A DNA stretch of 64,000 bases from the NCBI GenBank assembly GCA_029379385.1, contig CM055611.1, positions 19,910,062 through 19,974,061 of the forward strand, given 5' to 3'. Source of the stretch: Quillaja saponaria. Its lineage: Eukaryota; Streptophyta; Magnoliopsida; Fabales; Quillajaceae. Numbering within the stretch: the first letter of the stretch is position 1; each line of letters starts with the position of its first letter. Positions 13,301 to 23,905 of the stretch are shown here, one piece after another. The notes beneath the pieces were generated by a model. The model did no database searches. It saw only the letters and a list, made by a program, of their open reading frames with translations, and was not told where the DNA came from. The position numbers and the translations under genes are program-made.

Positions 13301-16300
13301 CTGGACTATACTAGATGGATCATGTCAGTTCCATGATGCCCTTATTTAATACCGTTCAAGTGATTAACAGCCCATACAGCAGAAAAAAAGACTGTAACAG
13401 ATACTACTTCAAACTTCAAACATATTTAGCTGAAATGCTCAAAATCCAAGGGATATGCCTATAAAGCATACTGCGTTGAACCTTACATCCCCCTACATTC
13501 ATATAATTCTTATCATCTAGCTCCTTTTTATTTTTATTTTTTCCATGGATTGATAATTAATACTTCTAAAATTTCATCAGATAACTAAATGTGCAAGACT
13601 AAAGAGTGAAAAATGCTCTATATGCCAACCATTATTTCATCCATTATCATTTTTATTCGAAGATTAATGAAGGTTAAATCAAAAAATCGTCATCAAATAA
13701 CAAAATAAGAAAGACTTCAGACTGAACATAACTGTCACATGTCAACTATTATTTTATCTTCCATAAGGTCTTTGCCACCCTGCTAATAGATTTTAAGATC
13801 TTATTATGCCTTAACCCAAGTAAGCATAATTGATTCTCCTACAACAACCGAAATATTTTATCAATTGGAATCTCCTGCTATAATTCACCTATGATGTCTA
13901 TTTTTGCTATCATCCAAGATGATCTTTTATTCTTCGTCTCCAGAGAATAAGAAATCTGAGGTACTGAGCACATGTTTTATGATTTAGACTATATTTGGCT
14001 TAACAATTAGGTTACGACAGTTTGCAGAATCAACTTTCATATTTTTAAGAGGATAAAAGAGTTGCAGTTATATAAAGCAATAGAGGGATAGACAACAAGC
14101 AATTGCAACATGATCATTGATCACAACCAACTAGAAAATTTTGGTTGTACTTGTACCTCTATATCCATGACTTTGATGTTTTTCATTAATTTGTAAGTAA
14201 AGGAGAAAAGAGCATACTTGAAATGAAGCAACTAAAGTAAATACGACTTTTCCCTTTTGTATGGCATCAACTTTCCGGGTAGCAAAGCTGTTCCCGTCAC
14301 GTATACGTTGGACTTCATATACAATTGGCACTGCAAAATGTAAAGCTGTATATAAGATCAGTGACTTTCTTACCTGTAGTAGCTAATTTCCGCAGAAAAG
14401 ACATTACACATATAAAAAGCATCTGGATATGGCTATTCACATGTGTACACTCCCACAAATGCAAATATATCATATTGAACCAGCTCATAGCACCAAAAAT
14501 ATTTTAATAGAACACATTGAGCCAGCTGTTTAACAAAGAAAGAGGACGAAGACAGAATACTTGTATGATGTATCACTAGATTTACTCAAAAATGATATTC
14601 CATCTTACTCAACATTGAGGATCCAAGTTTCAGATTTCTAGATAGCCGAAGGTAAAAACTTAATCAACAAGTATAATTAACGTCAAACTATTTCCTGAAC
14701 ATTTCTAAATATTTCTTAATTCCAAATCCGGGATTACCAGATATCCATCATATATGAAGTTGGAACATTTGAAGTTGGTAGTCAGTGTAATATATGGCAA
14801 AGTTTCGCAGTCTGGAGAAGCAATTGTTGATTTCTTTTCAGTTCTTTTATATTGCCTCGGGGGAAATATATAAGAAAGCAAAGTTTCCACTTTTCTTGAT
14901 CACTTCAAGATAGAAATTTTTTAAAATATGGAAGCATAAGGTTTAGCTTGTGACCATAGAAAACTTAACATTTGGAAATGGCACTAGTTCTGATGGAACA
15001 ATGGGCAATGATAAGCGGAGCAGTTTTTTGGATTTATCTACAGTTGATCATAAAATTTGCTTCCAGTAGATCATATGGGGACTGCCTCTGCAGATAGATG
15101 TTTACTAAAACCAAACAGTTGACAATACCTTCCCAAAGAAAATATTCCCACATTACCAACATGATGGTATAGTTTCATGTCATATATAAAAAGGAGAAAA
15201 AAGTGGCTTATACAGTACAAACAAAAAGGAGGATGTGAAAAAATAACAGAATGCTTCAGCCTTCAGGATTATTCAGTTTATAAAAGTTAAACACATATCA
15301 TCTGCAGAAAAAGGAAAATAGGAAATAATCCACAGCTATTTCACTACTCAAGCTTGTAACAATGTACTTACTATTGAGATCCCCAACAAGAAGAAAATAG
15401 GCATGTAAGCTATGGACAATCTTAAGGCAATCAACAGATTTTGAAGCTGCAGCTAGTGCCTGCATGTTACACATTCTCGTAAAGACACTGTGTTTAGAAG
15501 CTCAACTGAAATGATCCAGATACTACAATAAAAGGAATGTGAAGCAGTTAAATCATGCCTGTCCAACGAATTGTCCTCCAAACACCTTGCCAAACTGTGG
15601 AGCATCTGGTAGAGTGATGCCTTGGAAAAAATTTACCTTTGATAAAGCAAAAAAAAAAAACAAAATAGACAACGCTGTCAATAACATTAACAACACATTC
15701 TTAATGGACACGCAAAAGACCAGAAAATATTCTTGCAGCCAACCCCTAATTGATCTAATGGTGAATGGACATGTTGAGACCTATACTAATATCAGAATAA
15801 CCATAACTTTTTCTTCTATAAGATATTATTAGAATAACCATACATGAGCAATTAAGTTTCATTTCTTTTTGGAAAACACCAAGCCATAATATGAAACTTC
15901 TCCTTTTCTTATAAGAAAAGAGAAAATGTTAAGAAGCAGAAAAAGTATGATTTCTCAAGAAACTTCCAACTAAAGAGAATCCATAATGACAATCATATTT
16001 GTAAGATACTTAACTAAGAAAGAACTCTAGTTAATATTTTACATTGGTTAGATTCTTCAACATTAAAAAGAACGTTACATTAAGAATACATAAAGTGAGT
16101 AGAGGAATTTTTTTCAAGAAAGCATGTTAATATATAAATGTCTGAATTCCTATGCTGGTAGAATAATCAGTCTGAGAAGCTTTATGACAAAAGCATAAGC
16201 ATTTAAGATGTAAGCAGACAAACTTCTAATGGCTCCAAGTGCAATATTTGCTCCACATGTGAGCATGATTCAAGCTTTTTATCATGCACTCCAGATAGAC

Positions 16301-17875
16301 TTTGGCTGCAGCAGTGTACAATGTTCACTAGGTAGTACCAAGCATGTCAACTGGCAAAACAAACAAAAAGTCACCACATGCAAACACATGCAGCCTATTA
16401 GAGGCATATCTCAAATTATTGAGCATTCAGCATGATATATTGGTAAATGAAAGGAGGAGAACAAGAAACAATATGCAAAATGTACCTACCCTAGTTGAAG
16501 CAATCACATCTGCCTGCTGAACAGAGGTAGATACACCTGCAAGTGAAAATGCAAATGTTGGGGTATTAGGAGAGAAAAAAAAGTTGGGGAGGGGGGAACA
16601 TAGTACCAACATTAGGAAAGGAAGACTAGGTGTATGTAATCTAATTGCCGTAGAAAACTCTACACCTATTGCAAAATGCCCCTTGTAAGCTGGCAGATAA
16701 AGTAGAATACCTGGTTCTTTTAGAGAATGTAAACCATAAATGTTTCTTAGTATATCCATATTATAGTAGAAGCATAAACTGAAAAGTTCTGCATGACCTC
16801 ACTAAGGATTTCCCAATGCTAATTCCATGATGCCTCCAACTATGTATTAATTCATGATACCATGAAAAAATTGTGAAAGTTCCCAACCATACGAAAAAAA
16901 GCACCCTGTTGTAAATACATCAAGTAATGCAATCCTATAACAATTAATGCAATCTCAAACATCAAAATGGGATGTTTAATATCCAAATTGGGACCACAAG
17001 AATAGATAAAGCACTTCCATAACAAAAAGTTCAAAAGCCTGTAGCTTTTCTCTCAAGATCACTAACTACACCAAACAACATAAAGTATAAGAGAAAAATT
17101 ATTACCGTTACCAAAATAGTCATATCGTTTCAACTGGAATTCAGGACGATTTTCATCATTGACACTAAAAGTTCCAGCAACTTCAGCCTGTGAAGCATGA
17201 AACTGGACTTCAGAATACAAAAGTCCCATTTCTGGTACTAGAAACTTAAAGTAATCATACCTCTCCTTCCCAAATGAAGTAAATTCCATCCACGGGTTCA
17301 CCCTCACGAACAACATATTCCCCACGATCTACATGCAAGAACATTCAGCAATAAATTAAAAGCCTTTGGAAAATGGTATCTATATTTTCTTTTTAACAAA
17401 AACCACTTCCTACTTGGTTGATAAGACAAGTTTGAATTTTACTGAACTTGGTTCACAATTCTGAATAATACTAGTTTCATACTGCTCCAATAAAAACCTC
17501 AGGGAAAAAAAAAACAACTATTTGTTTCCGCGTTTTCTCGTGAACCAAACGACAATAGAAATACCCCAATATAAGAAAACTCCAAATATGTTAGATTCCG
17601 GATTGGATCAAGCAATTAATAAAACAAAATCAAGTAATAAGTTCAAATTCAGATAATACCGTAACGTTTGACAATGACAGCTGCAGCGATTTTTGTCAGA
17701 GACGAGCTTGGAAGCCTCTGTAGTAAAGGAACGTAACCAAGAAATTCCATTACTGCATAACAAACAAATAGAACAAAACTCAAAAATACGGACAGCAACG
17801 AAATGGGGCCGGAATATGAACTTTAGGGGATTCATATGTGTATGATTTTTTAGGCTTACCTTCATTGTTGTCCAT
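7351..17875 (-). CDS. ACH2: Acyl-CoA thioesterase II with cyclic-nucleotide-binding domain
   Basis: Hydrolyses acyl-CoA to free fatty acid and CoA; plant homologues (Arabidopsis ACH2) act in peroxisomes. Seventeen exons: 17875-17860, 17752-17660, 17328-17261, 17187-17106, 16536-16490, 16350-16224, 15636-15559, 15459-15372, 14330-14218, 12317-12255, 12179-12124, 9532-9428, 9269-9219, 8545-8444, 7944-7896, 7824-7756 and 7539-7351, about 464 aa. Residues about 10-125 are a cyclic-nucleotide-binding fold ([20 protein letters not shown]). The TesB double hot-dog follows: [17 protein letters not shown] near 150, [17 protein letters not shown] near 331, [17 protein letters not shown] near 359. Two introns use GC donors, at 15558-15557 (after residue 170) and 12254-12253 (after residue 258). 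Exon 6 is one base too long: an extra T after TGGAGTGCA puts TGA-TAA in frame, while DKKLESC...ILHLEPLE continues cleanly one base later. The C-terminus ends INCI after a roughly 50-residue tail, not with a peroxisomal SKL. Confidence 0.9.
7556..7609. repeat. 27-bp tandem duplication in ACH2 intron 16
   Basis: Two adjacent 27-bp units (7556-7582 and 7583-7609), each beginning GACAACTCAGTTTGCGACAT, differ at only two or three positions. They lie just upstream (on the gene strand) of the last exon's acceptor. Confidence 0.85.
8690..8950. repeat. Duplicated block with CA/poly-C microsatellites, ACH2 intron 13
   Basis: A block of about 100 bp (about 8698-8797) is repeated, diverged, at about 8830-8928. 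Both copies start with a C-rich then (AC)n tract, continue with ATTCTTTGAATTCTT, and end with AATTACAGACAAAAGG. The second copy is followed by a run of about 18 C (8932-8949), and a run of about 13 G lies at 9093-9105. These tracts are prone to slippage and to sequencing error. Confidence 0.8.
10544..10564. repeat. Poly-T tract in ACH2 intron 11
   Basis: About 21 consecutive T on the plus strand inside the 2.6-kb intron between exons 11 and 12. It could be the poly-A tail of an old minus-strand retro-insertion, but no reverse-transcriptase remnant or target duplication is recognisable beside it. Confidence 0.6.
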
Positions 17876-19856
17876 GGCAAAGCGGTTGAATCGGAAGGAA
17901 AGGAGCCGAGCTTCACTCTTAACTGATTCTGGTTACTGGTACGAAAAAGATTATGTCTTCTTCTTTATTAGAAGGAGGAAGTTAGGGATCCTGTGTTTGA
18001 AGGTTTACATTAAAAACATGGACTCGGTGTGATTCCACCAATTAATGATTAGTTTTATTCGATTAAATATTTGATATAAAAGAACTGGGAGCAGCTGATT
18101 ACTACCACGTGTTAATTTCGTTTCTGCTATTTGCTAGGAAGGACACTAATTTGGGTGGAATTAGGAATTTGAAAACATGAACACGTGAACAACGGTTATT
18201 AGAATTTGTGAATTGAACAAATTATTTTATTGTGGTAGCCCACAGTAGACTTAACTAATTGACTCTGGATTTGCCATTTTTATTTCCAATTCATTTCACA
18301 CGTGTTTTATTTACCCTTTACTTTTTCTTCATTGTCCGTCATGCCAATGACTCCAACCAATTCATAAATTGCTCCTAAGCTATTAATTAAGGATTTGAAC
18401 TTTTTTTTTAATTTTCAGCTCATTTTGTAAAATTAGGCCAGCATGATATTTTAAAAACTCGACTAGTAAATTTACAAGGACTAGTTTATAATTTATAATA
18501 AATATATTTATCTATATTATTATAAATTTTAAACATTATTATGATCTCATATTATATAATATATGAATATTGTAATTATTTTAAAAATAAATTTAATTAA
18601 TAAAATCTATCAAATCACTTAATAACTATTAAACAGTAATCTCCTCTATTTTTGCTCTCTCCCACCCTCCCACTCTCTTACCTTTTACTCTACTATTCTC
18701 TTTCATTCTCTCAGTCTCACACTCTTTCCTACCTTTTTAATATAAAAATATTTTTTATTAAATTAAATCAAGATAAAATATACACGTATAAACACTAGTA
18801 TAAACATGATAATAAGTTGATTATCTATTATTAGAATGGCTCTCTAGTAGGTTAAGATTTTAAATATTTGCAACAAAACTTTTTAAAAAATTTGGAAAGA
18901 AAAAAACCCTTCTAAACATTTGGGTTTATGCTCATAAACTTTTCTTAACAAGTTTAGACTTGCAAGTTCGTAGCAAATACAAACTGAGCTATGTTTTTTC
19001 AAAACTCGACTCAAAATCAACTTGTTGCCACCCTTAAAAGTTAGGCAACTGCACTCTTTCTCTTTTCATAATTCTTTTTTTCATTATGGATGATAATAGG
19101 ATTTGATACTAGATATTTGAGCCAATACCTATAAATTTTTATTAGTTGAACCAACTAACATATCAAACTTCAATTTAATTACTCACAATTTTCTTGAATT
19201 TTGCACAAATAAAAGAACAACTTTTGAACACTTCAAATTTTCTATTCAAAAATTTTAATCAGTTTTGAGGAACACATTCAATCAGTTTATACTCTATTAT
19301 TTCATTCGAAAACAAAAATGACCTTTTTCTTTAAATAATTGAAACAAATACAGATACTATTTTATCTTTGGCACGATTCTTTAAGATGAAAAAAAAGAAT
19401 AGGCTTACAGTTCAGTTCATTACCAGAAATACCTAAAACAAATATGAAAATGCACAACCAAGTGAGGCTCTATACATACCATCATTAGAAGACAAATTTT
19501 GATTTAGACCACACCAGAAAAAAGCTATTCACAGTATAGGTTTAAAAAAGAAGTTAAACAATTATAACAGGGACAGTCAAATGAAGGCTTTAACTGTAGT
19601 CGGGACTTGTACTACAAACACTAACAATAAATCATCCAAGTAGGAGCCACTTTGAAACTCAGAACTGATTCCACTGAAATTCAATTCATCAAATCTCTTA
19701 CACTAAAACAAAGCATTTGAACGTAAAGAGTGGATACAACTTGAACTAAGTTGAACATGGCCCAGAATGTTGAATAACTACACAAACTTTTACTAAAAAC
19801 TAAACTCTTCCCAAAAATTTCATCTAGATTTCCGAAAAGGATTGTTGTCCACCAAC
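17876..19856. other. Intergenic: ACH2 promoter side and RPL36 3' side
   Basis: The left end carries the ACH2 promoter with three G-boxes, listed separately. From about 18400 to 19600 the DNA is AT-rich with a pyrimidine-rich patch (CT-rich, about 18645-18740) and no gene. The right end near 19850 should hold the RPL36 3'UTR. Confidence 0.5.
18106..18304. promoter_or_regulatory. Three CACGTG G-boxes upstream of ACH2
   Basis: Perfect CACGTG palindromes occur at 18106-18111, 18182-18187 and 18299-18304, that is 230-430 bp upstream of the ACH2 start codon. The first and third read CACGTGTT and the second CACGTGAA. Such ACGT-core elements are bound by plant bZIP and bHLH factors (ABA and light response). 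The spacing of about 76 and 117 bp is seen directly; regulation is inferred. Confidence 0.6.
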
Positions 19857-20597
19857 TCATTTCTTCTTCTCTCCAGTTCCAGCAGACCTGAGCAAAAATG
19901 TTCAGTATGTTACAACTCGTCACCATAAAACAGTTTGCAGTAGATAAAAATTTAAGAATAGCCTTAGTAATAATAATGGTAACTCAATTCATTAATTTAT
20001 CTTAAAGACAAAAAAAGATGCATTGGTCATCGAACGCCAAAGAAGATAACGTGCCTGTCTATGGGTGGGAAAGAGAGAGCTCGTGGACAGAAACAGGAAC
20101 AAATGAAGACACCACACACAGTAACACAACGGAGACATCATCAATTACCTCACTTTGCGGAGAACATTGGCCATCTCCTCACGCTTCTTTTTGGCTCTCT
20201 TATGAGTGCCAAGTTTTCTCTTTGCCACCTTGAGAGCACGCTTATCTTTTCCAACTTTTAGCAGTTCTGTGATTCTCTTCTCATATGGAGCAAAACCAGC
20301 AACCTCCCTGATGAGATTCCTCACAAAATGAACTCTTTTACTGGTTTTCTAAATGAAATGAATGATCAGCAATGATTCAGACAGCATATCAATAACCAAA
20401 TTAATACACATGCACAAAGAAGGCTGAAAGGAAAGAAATTAAAACACAATGTGAAAAAAAAATTACAGCATATGTTAACAGCTAAAAGTACTCACTCCTT
20501 TTCTGTCAGAGGGACGTGAAGCCAATTCCTTCTTGGTAACAATATGGCCTTTGTTCAAGCCCACAAAAAGGCCAGTATTAGACTGTTTGGGAGCCAT
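19857..20597 (-). CDS. RPL36: 60S ribosomal protein L36 (eL36)
   Basis: Component of the cytosolic large ribosomal subunit. Three coding exons, 20597-20496, 20348-20149 and 19887-19857, join in frame into exactly 110 aa plus stop, the usual plant length. The protein starts [18 protein letters not shown] and contains [32 protein letters not shown] and the basic [19 protein letters not shown], ending TGEKKK. It is highly basic with no targeting peptide. An untranslated first exon ends at 23511 (CTCTCT|GTAAGTG), separated by a 2.9-kb intron whose acceptor CAG lies three bases before the AAATG context of the start. The copy looks fully functional. Confidence 0.97.
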
Positions 20598-20600
20598 TTC

Positions 20601-23558
20601 CTGAAAGAGAAATGTTCAATAGTCAATATAATAAACCAGTCAGTTTTGTATAACTAACAAAATCCAGATCTAAACATAAATTTTCAAAATTTATAAGAAA
20701 AACATATGTTCATTCTAAAAGTTGAATAGTTGCAGCAAACTTCCAACAGATTATGACTTGATGTACAATGAATTTAGATCTTTGCCACAGTTCTGTTTTT
20801 CTTTTTCCCTCTTCGTCCATCTACAAAGACAGACTATGAAAATTGGCTAATTATATTTCATATCCGGAGATAAATTGAACTATCTCCGATCAATTTAAGG
20901 CATTAAACTAAGACATTTGGTTTTGATATTGACTTGCAATAAACTGGAATCAATTACTGAAATAATACAAACAAAACCAAATATGAAGGACATTACTTTC
21001 ACAATAAAGCAACTTGACTTTGTGACAATTCCAAACTCAAAATTGAGGTTCATTTTCCACTCAGCATGAGAAACAGTAAAGTACAGAAATCAAATCAGGA
21101 ATTGTCTAACCCATGCAATTTTTATTTTTTTTCCTGTTAACAAGAAGAAAATTCCAGTTCAACTAAAACATCCAAAAGTCCCACTGAAGATTTTAATTTT
21201 TCAAACAATAAGTCTATTAGATAAACCCATTACAGTTTGGATATTATCAAACAGTTGTAATGTAGCTTGCTTCACAGAGAAACCGGTAAGCCACACATTC
21301 TAAGTTGCATGCATGTTCCGCCACCTAGTAAAAGGGTAGAGATGAACCACATAGCAAACCAGTAGCAATAAACCACCATTTGATGAGCTGTGAGCATCAA
21401 TCAAAAAATCAATCCACTTACATAAGCACAACAAGAGTTCGAAAAATTAGGGTTCTAATCAAACTGTGAAACATTTTGTTAAGCACTTGATGACTGTGAC
21501 TCATAATGTAAGAGGTGGGACGGATTAGTAAATAAGTTTATCAAATAGTTTAGATTCCAAAAAGAAATCCACTTGTGAAATGGAAACTCTTTCTCATGCT
21601 GACAGGGGCATAAGATCCTAATTAGACGAGTAGAATCACAAGTATAAGAAGCCATGAGACAAATGACCCTTCCAAATACCCATATCTGTCAAGAATTTGT
21701 TAGGATACACTTATTCACTCTAAATTAGCATTAGTATATTATCCAATTGCAAACTCAAACCTTCAACCTACATAATCCAAACTAATCTAAACCTACTTGA
21801 TGTCAGTTTATTGAGGAGTAAGGCCCTGTAACATATGTTGTCTAGCTTACATATATAACTTTTCAAATAAATGTGCAGTCTGAATGGGAAGTTCTAGATG
21901 AGAGGTTTCTACTATAAAAGTCAAAAAGTTCACCACAAAAAAAACTTGACTACTAAGCTAATAGATGCTATATCCATAGGTAGAAGGTTCCAATAGTGGC
22001 AAGATAAAGTAGAGCAAAGAAAGCAGCAATTTGCAGTTTCAACCGTCCAAGTAGAACTTAGTTTCCCATACTTCTTATGTCTCTTAAAAGTTCTAAGCAA
22101 TAACCTCTTCCTGTTATTCATGTCCCACGCCAAAATCTTCAAATCTAGCTTAGTTCTAGAACACTTGATCTACTACATGAGACCCATCATGTGGTGGGTG
22201 CATACCCTTTAATACTGTTAAGATAACATGTCCTCCACCAAATGAAACACAAATTTGAATTGTGTTCCATTATAGAAATATGTCTCTTAAGTATTCCAAA
22301 AATGGTTTGGAACCACAATATAATGAGTCCCACTTAGTAGATCAACTGTACTAAAAATAAACTAAATCAAAAAATTAGACTAACATAATTGATTGCAACT
22401 GAAGAGGAAAAAAAAAATTTTAATTGTAATATCTTGAATATAATCAAACAAGTGATTTGAGCCGGGAGGGTTTCATCCGTTGTAACTAAATTCATCAGAA
22501 ATGGAAAAAGAATATGGGGTATATTGTTCATTTCTTAGCTTCTCCAGAGATTAAGAGTTCACTCACACGCTAACAGACAAAACGAAAAGAGCATTTACTT
22601 TTATTTGATTTTCACTCCACTCCCCTCATTTTTAGCTCTATGAAATATAAACTCAATCACATCACCCATTCTTAGCTTCGGCTTACTGGAAACTAAAATT
22701 GTTAATTTCTTTGGGTAGTCTTTCAATTTTGTTGATGAAAAATTCCTTCAGAAAAAAGTTCATATAATCTTCTTACTGCTTAGTAGTAGTGTAGTACAAA
22801 CCTTACAAAGATTAAAACTCCCCAAGAACATTTACTAGTTTGAAATCAAACAGCAAGTGTCTCTCTAGAATCCATAGAAGCATTATTACAAGAGAGACAA
22901 ACAACAATTTAGAAAGCAAATTAATGCTGAAAACTCCGCAAGAGCATTTACTAGTTTGAAACCAAACAGTGAGTGTCTATAGCATATTCTAAACCCGTAC
23001 AAGCATAACCACATAAGAGACAATCTATAATTTAAAAAGCAAGTGTCACCAAATCATATACTCCATCTTAGTTGCTGGGGAAAAACTCAAGAAAGCAAAT
23101 TCATGCTAAAAAGTAAGACGACTAAACTTTTCAGCCTTCTTGAAAAATTCCACAAAAAGAAAAAGAAAAAAGAGTCGTCTTTTTACTTTTCAGTTTCCAA
23201 GAAAACCCGAAAAGAAAAATACCAGAAAATCTTTAAACCTAAACAGAGGTCAGGGGATAAAATATACAGATAAAAATTCACCATTAAACCTAAAACATAA
23301 TTTTTCTACAAAATCATTTAAGCTTCAAAGTAATTTAGCGCAATAAAAAACACAAGCCAGGAAGTTCAGAAACAGATGCTTCCCCAAGGTCCAAACAGAT
23401 AGTGAATTCAACTACAACAAATATTCTCACCTTCCAAACAGCTTCAATTTAAACATACAATCTCCGGACTGATCCGAGAAAATGGAGAGAAATGGCTGTG
23501 GCTCACTTACAGAGAGAAAGGTTGTGCTTGGGACGAGCAATTACGAAGACTAGGGTTT
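20601..23558 (-). promoter_or_regulatory. RPL36: RPL36 leader: 5'UTR exon, 2.9-kb leader intron and telo-box
   Basis: The donor at 23510-23509 (GTAAGTG) and the acceptor at 20602-20601 flank a 2.9-kb intron in the 5'UTR. AAACCCTA (telo-box) is on the minus strand at 23558-23551, at or near the transcription start. Telo-boxes are typical of plant ribosomal-protein genes, and long first leader introns often raise expression. The exact transcription start is not visible. Confidence 0.65.
22814..23041. repeat. 116-bp tandem duplication in the RPL36 leader intron
   Basis: Two diverged copies, about 22814-22929 and 22930-23041, share AAAACTCC, ATTTACTAGTTTGAAA, AAACAG and AAGAGAGACAA/ATAAGAGACAA, and end in an AAAGCAA motif. 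A short third echo (AGAAAGCAAATTCATGCT) follows at about 23091-23108. It lies in non-coding leader intron sequence. Confidence 0.75.
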
Positions 23559-23905
23559 GGTTGAGGGTGTAATGGTATTTGTGTGCACATACTTTGATTT
23601 CTCACTTTTTTGCCACTTCAACAGGGCCTCAAACCATGGGTACAACTGTAATTTCACTATTAAGCAATGTACTCGATTTCTTTACGCGCCAGAACAAAAA
23701 CATTGGTCAGCTGCCACCGGTAGACAATTCCAACGTTGGATCTTCCTGTTGAAGTGTGAAATTTCTTTGCCTGAAAATCATTCCTTAGGCTCCAAACGTT
23801 ATCTTTAGCTGGACTTGTTAATCTGTTCCATTAATCTGGTAATGGGTACTTGAATGTATATGTTTCTTGAGGTTCCAAATGGTTCACTTTGAATAATAAT
23901 GGGAT
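23559..23905. promoter_or_regulatory. Divergent promoter between RPL36 and the PPR gene
   Basis: About 350 bp separate the RPL36 leader (minus) from the PPR start codon (plus), so both promoters must share this stretch. No clear TATA box is visible in it. Short open frames here match no known protein. Confidence 0.45.

Noticed and set aside
23557..23808. Plus-strand frame in the divergent promoter
   Set aside because: It begins inside the RPL36 leader on the opposite strand, has no family similarity, and is out of frame with the PPR gene.
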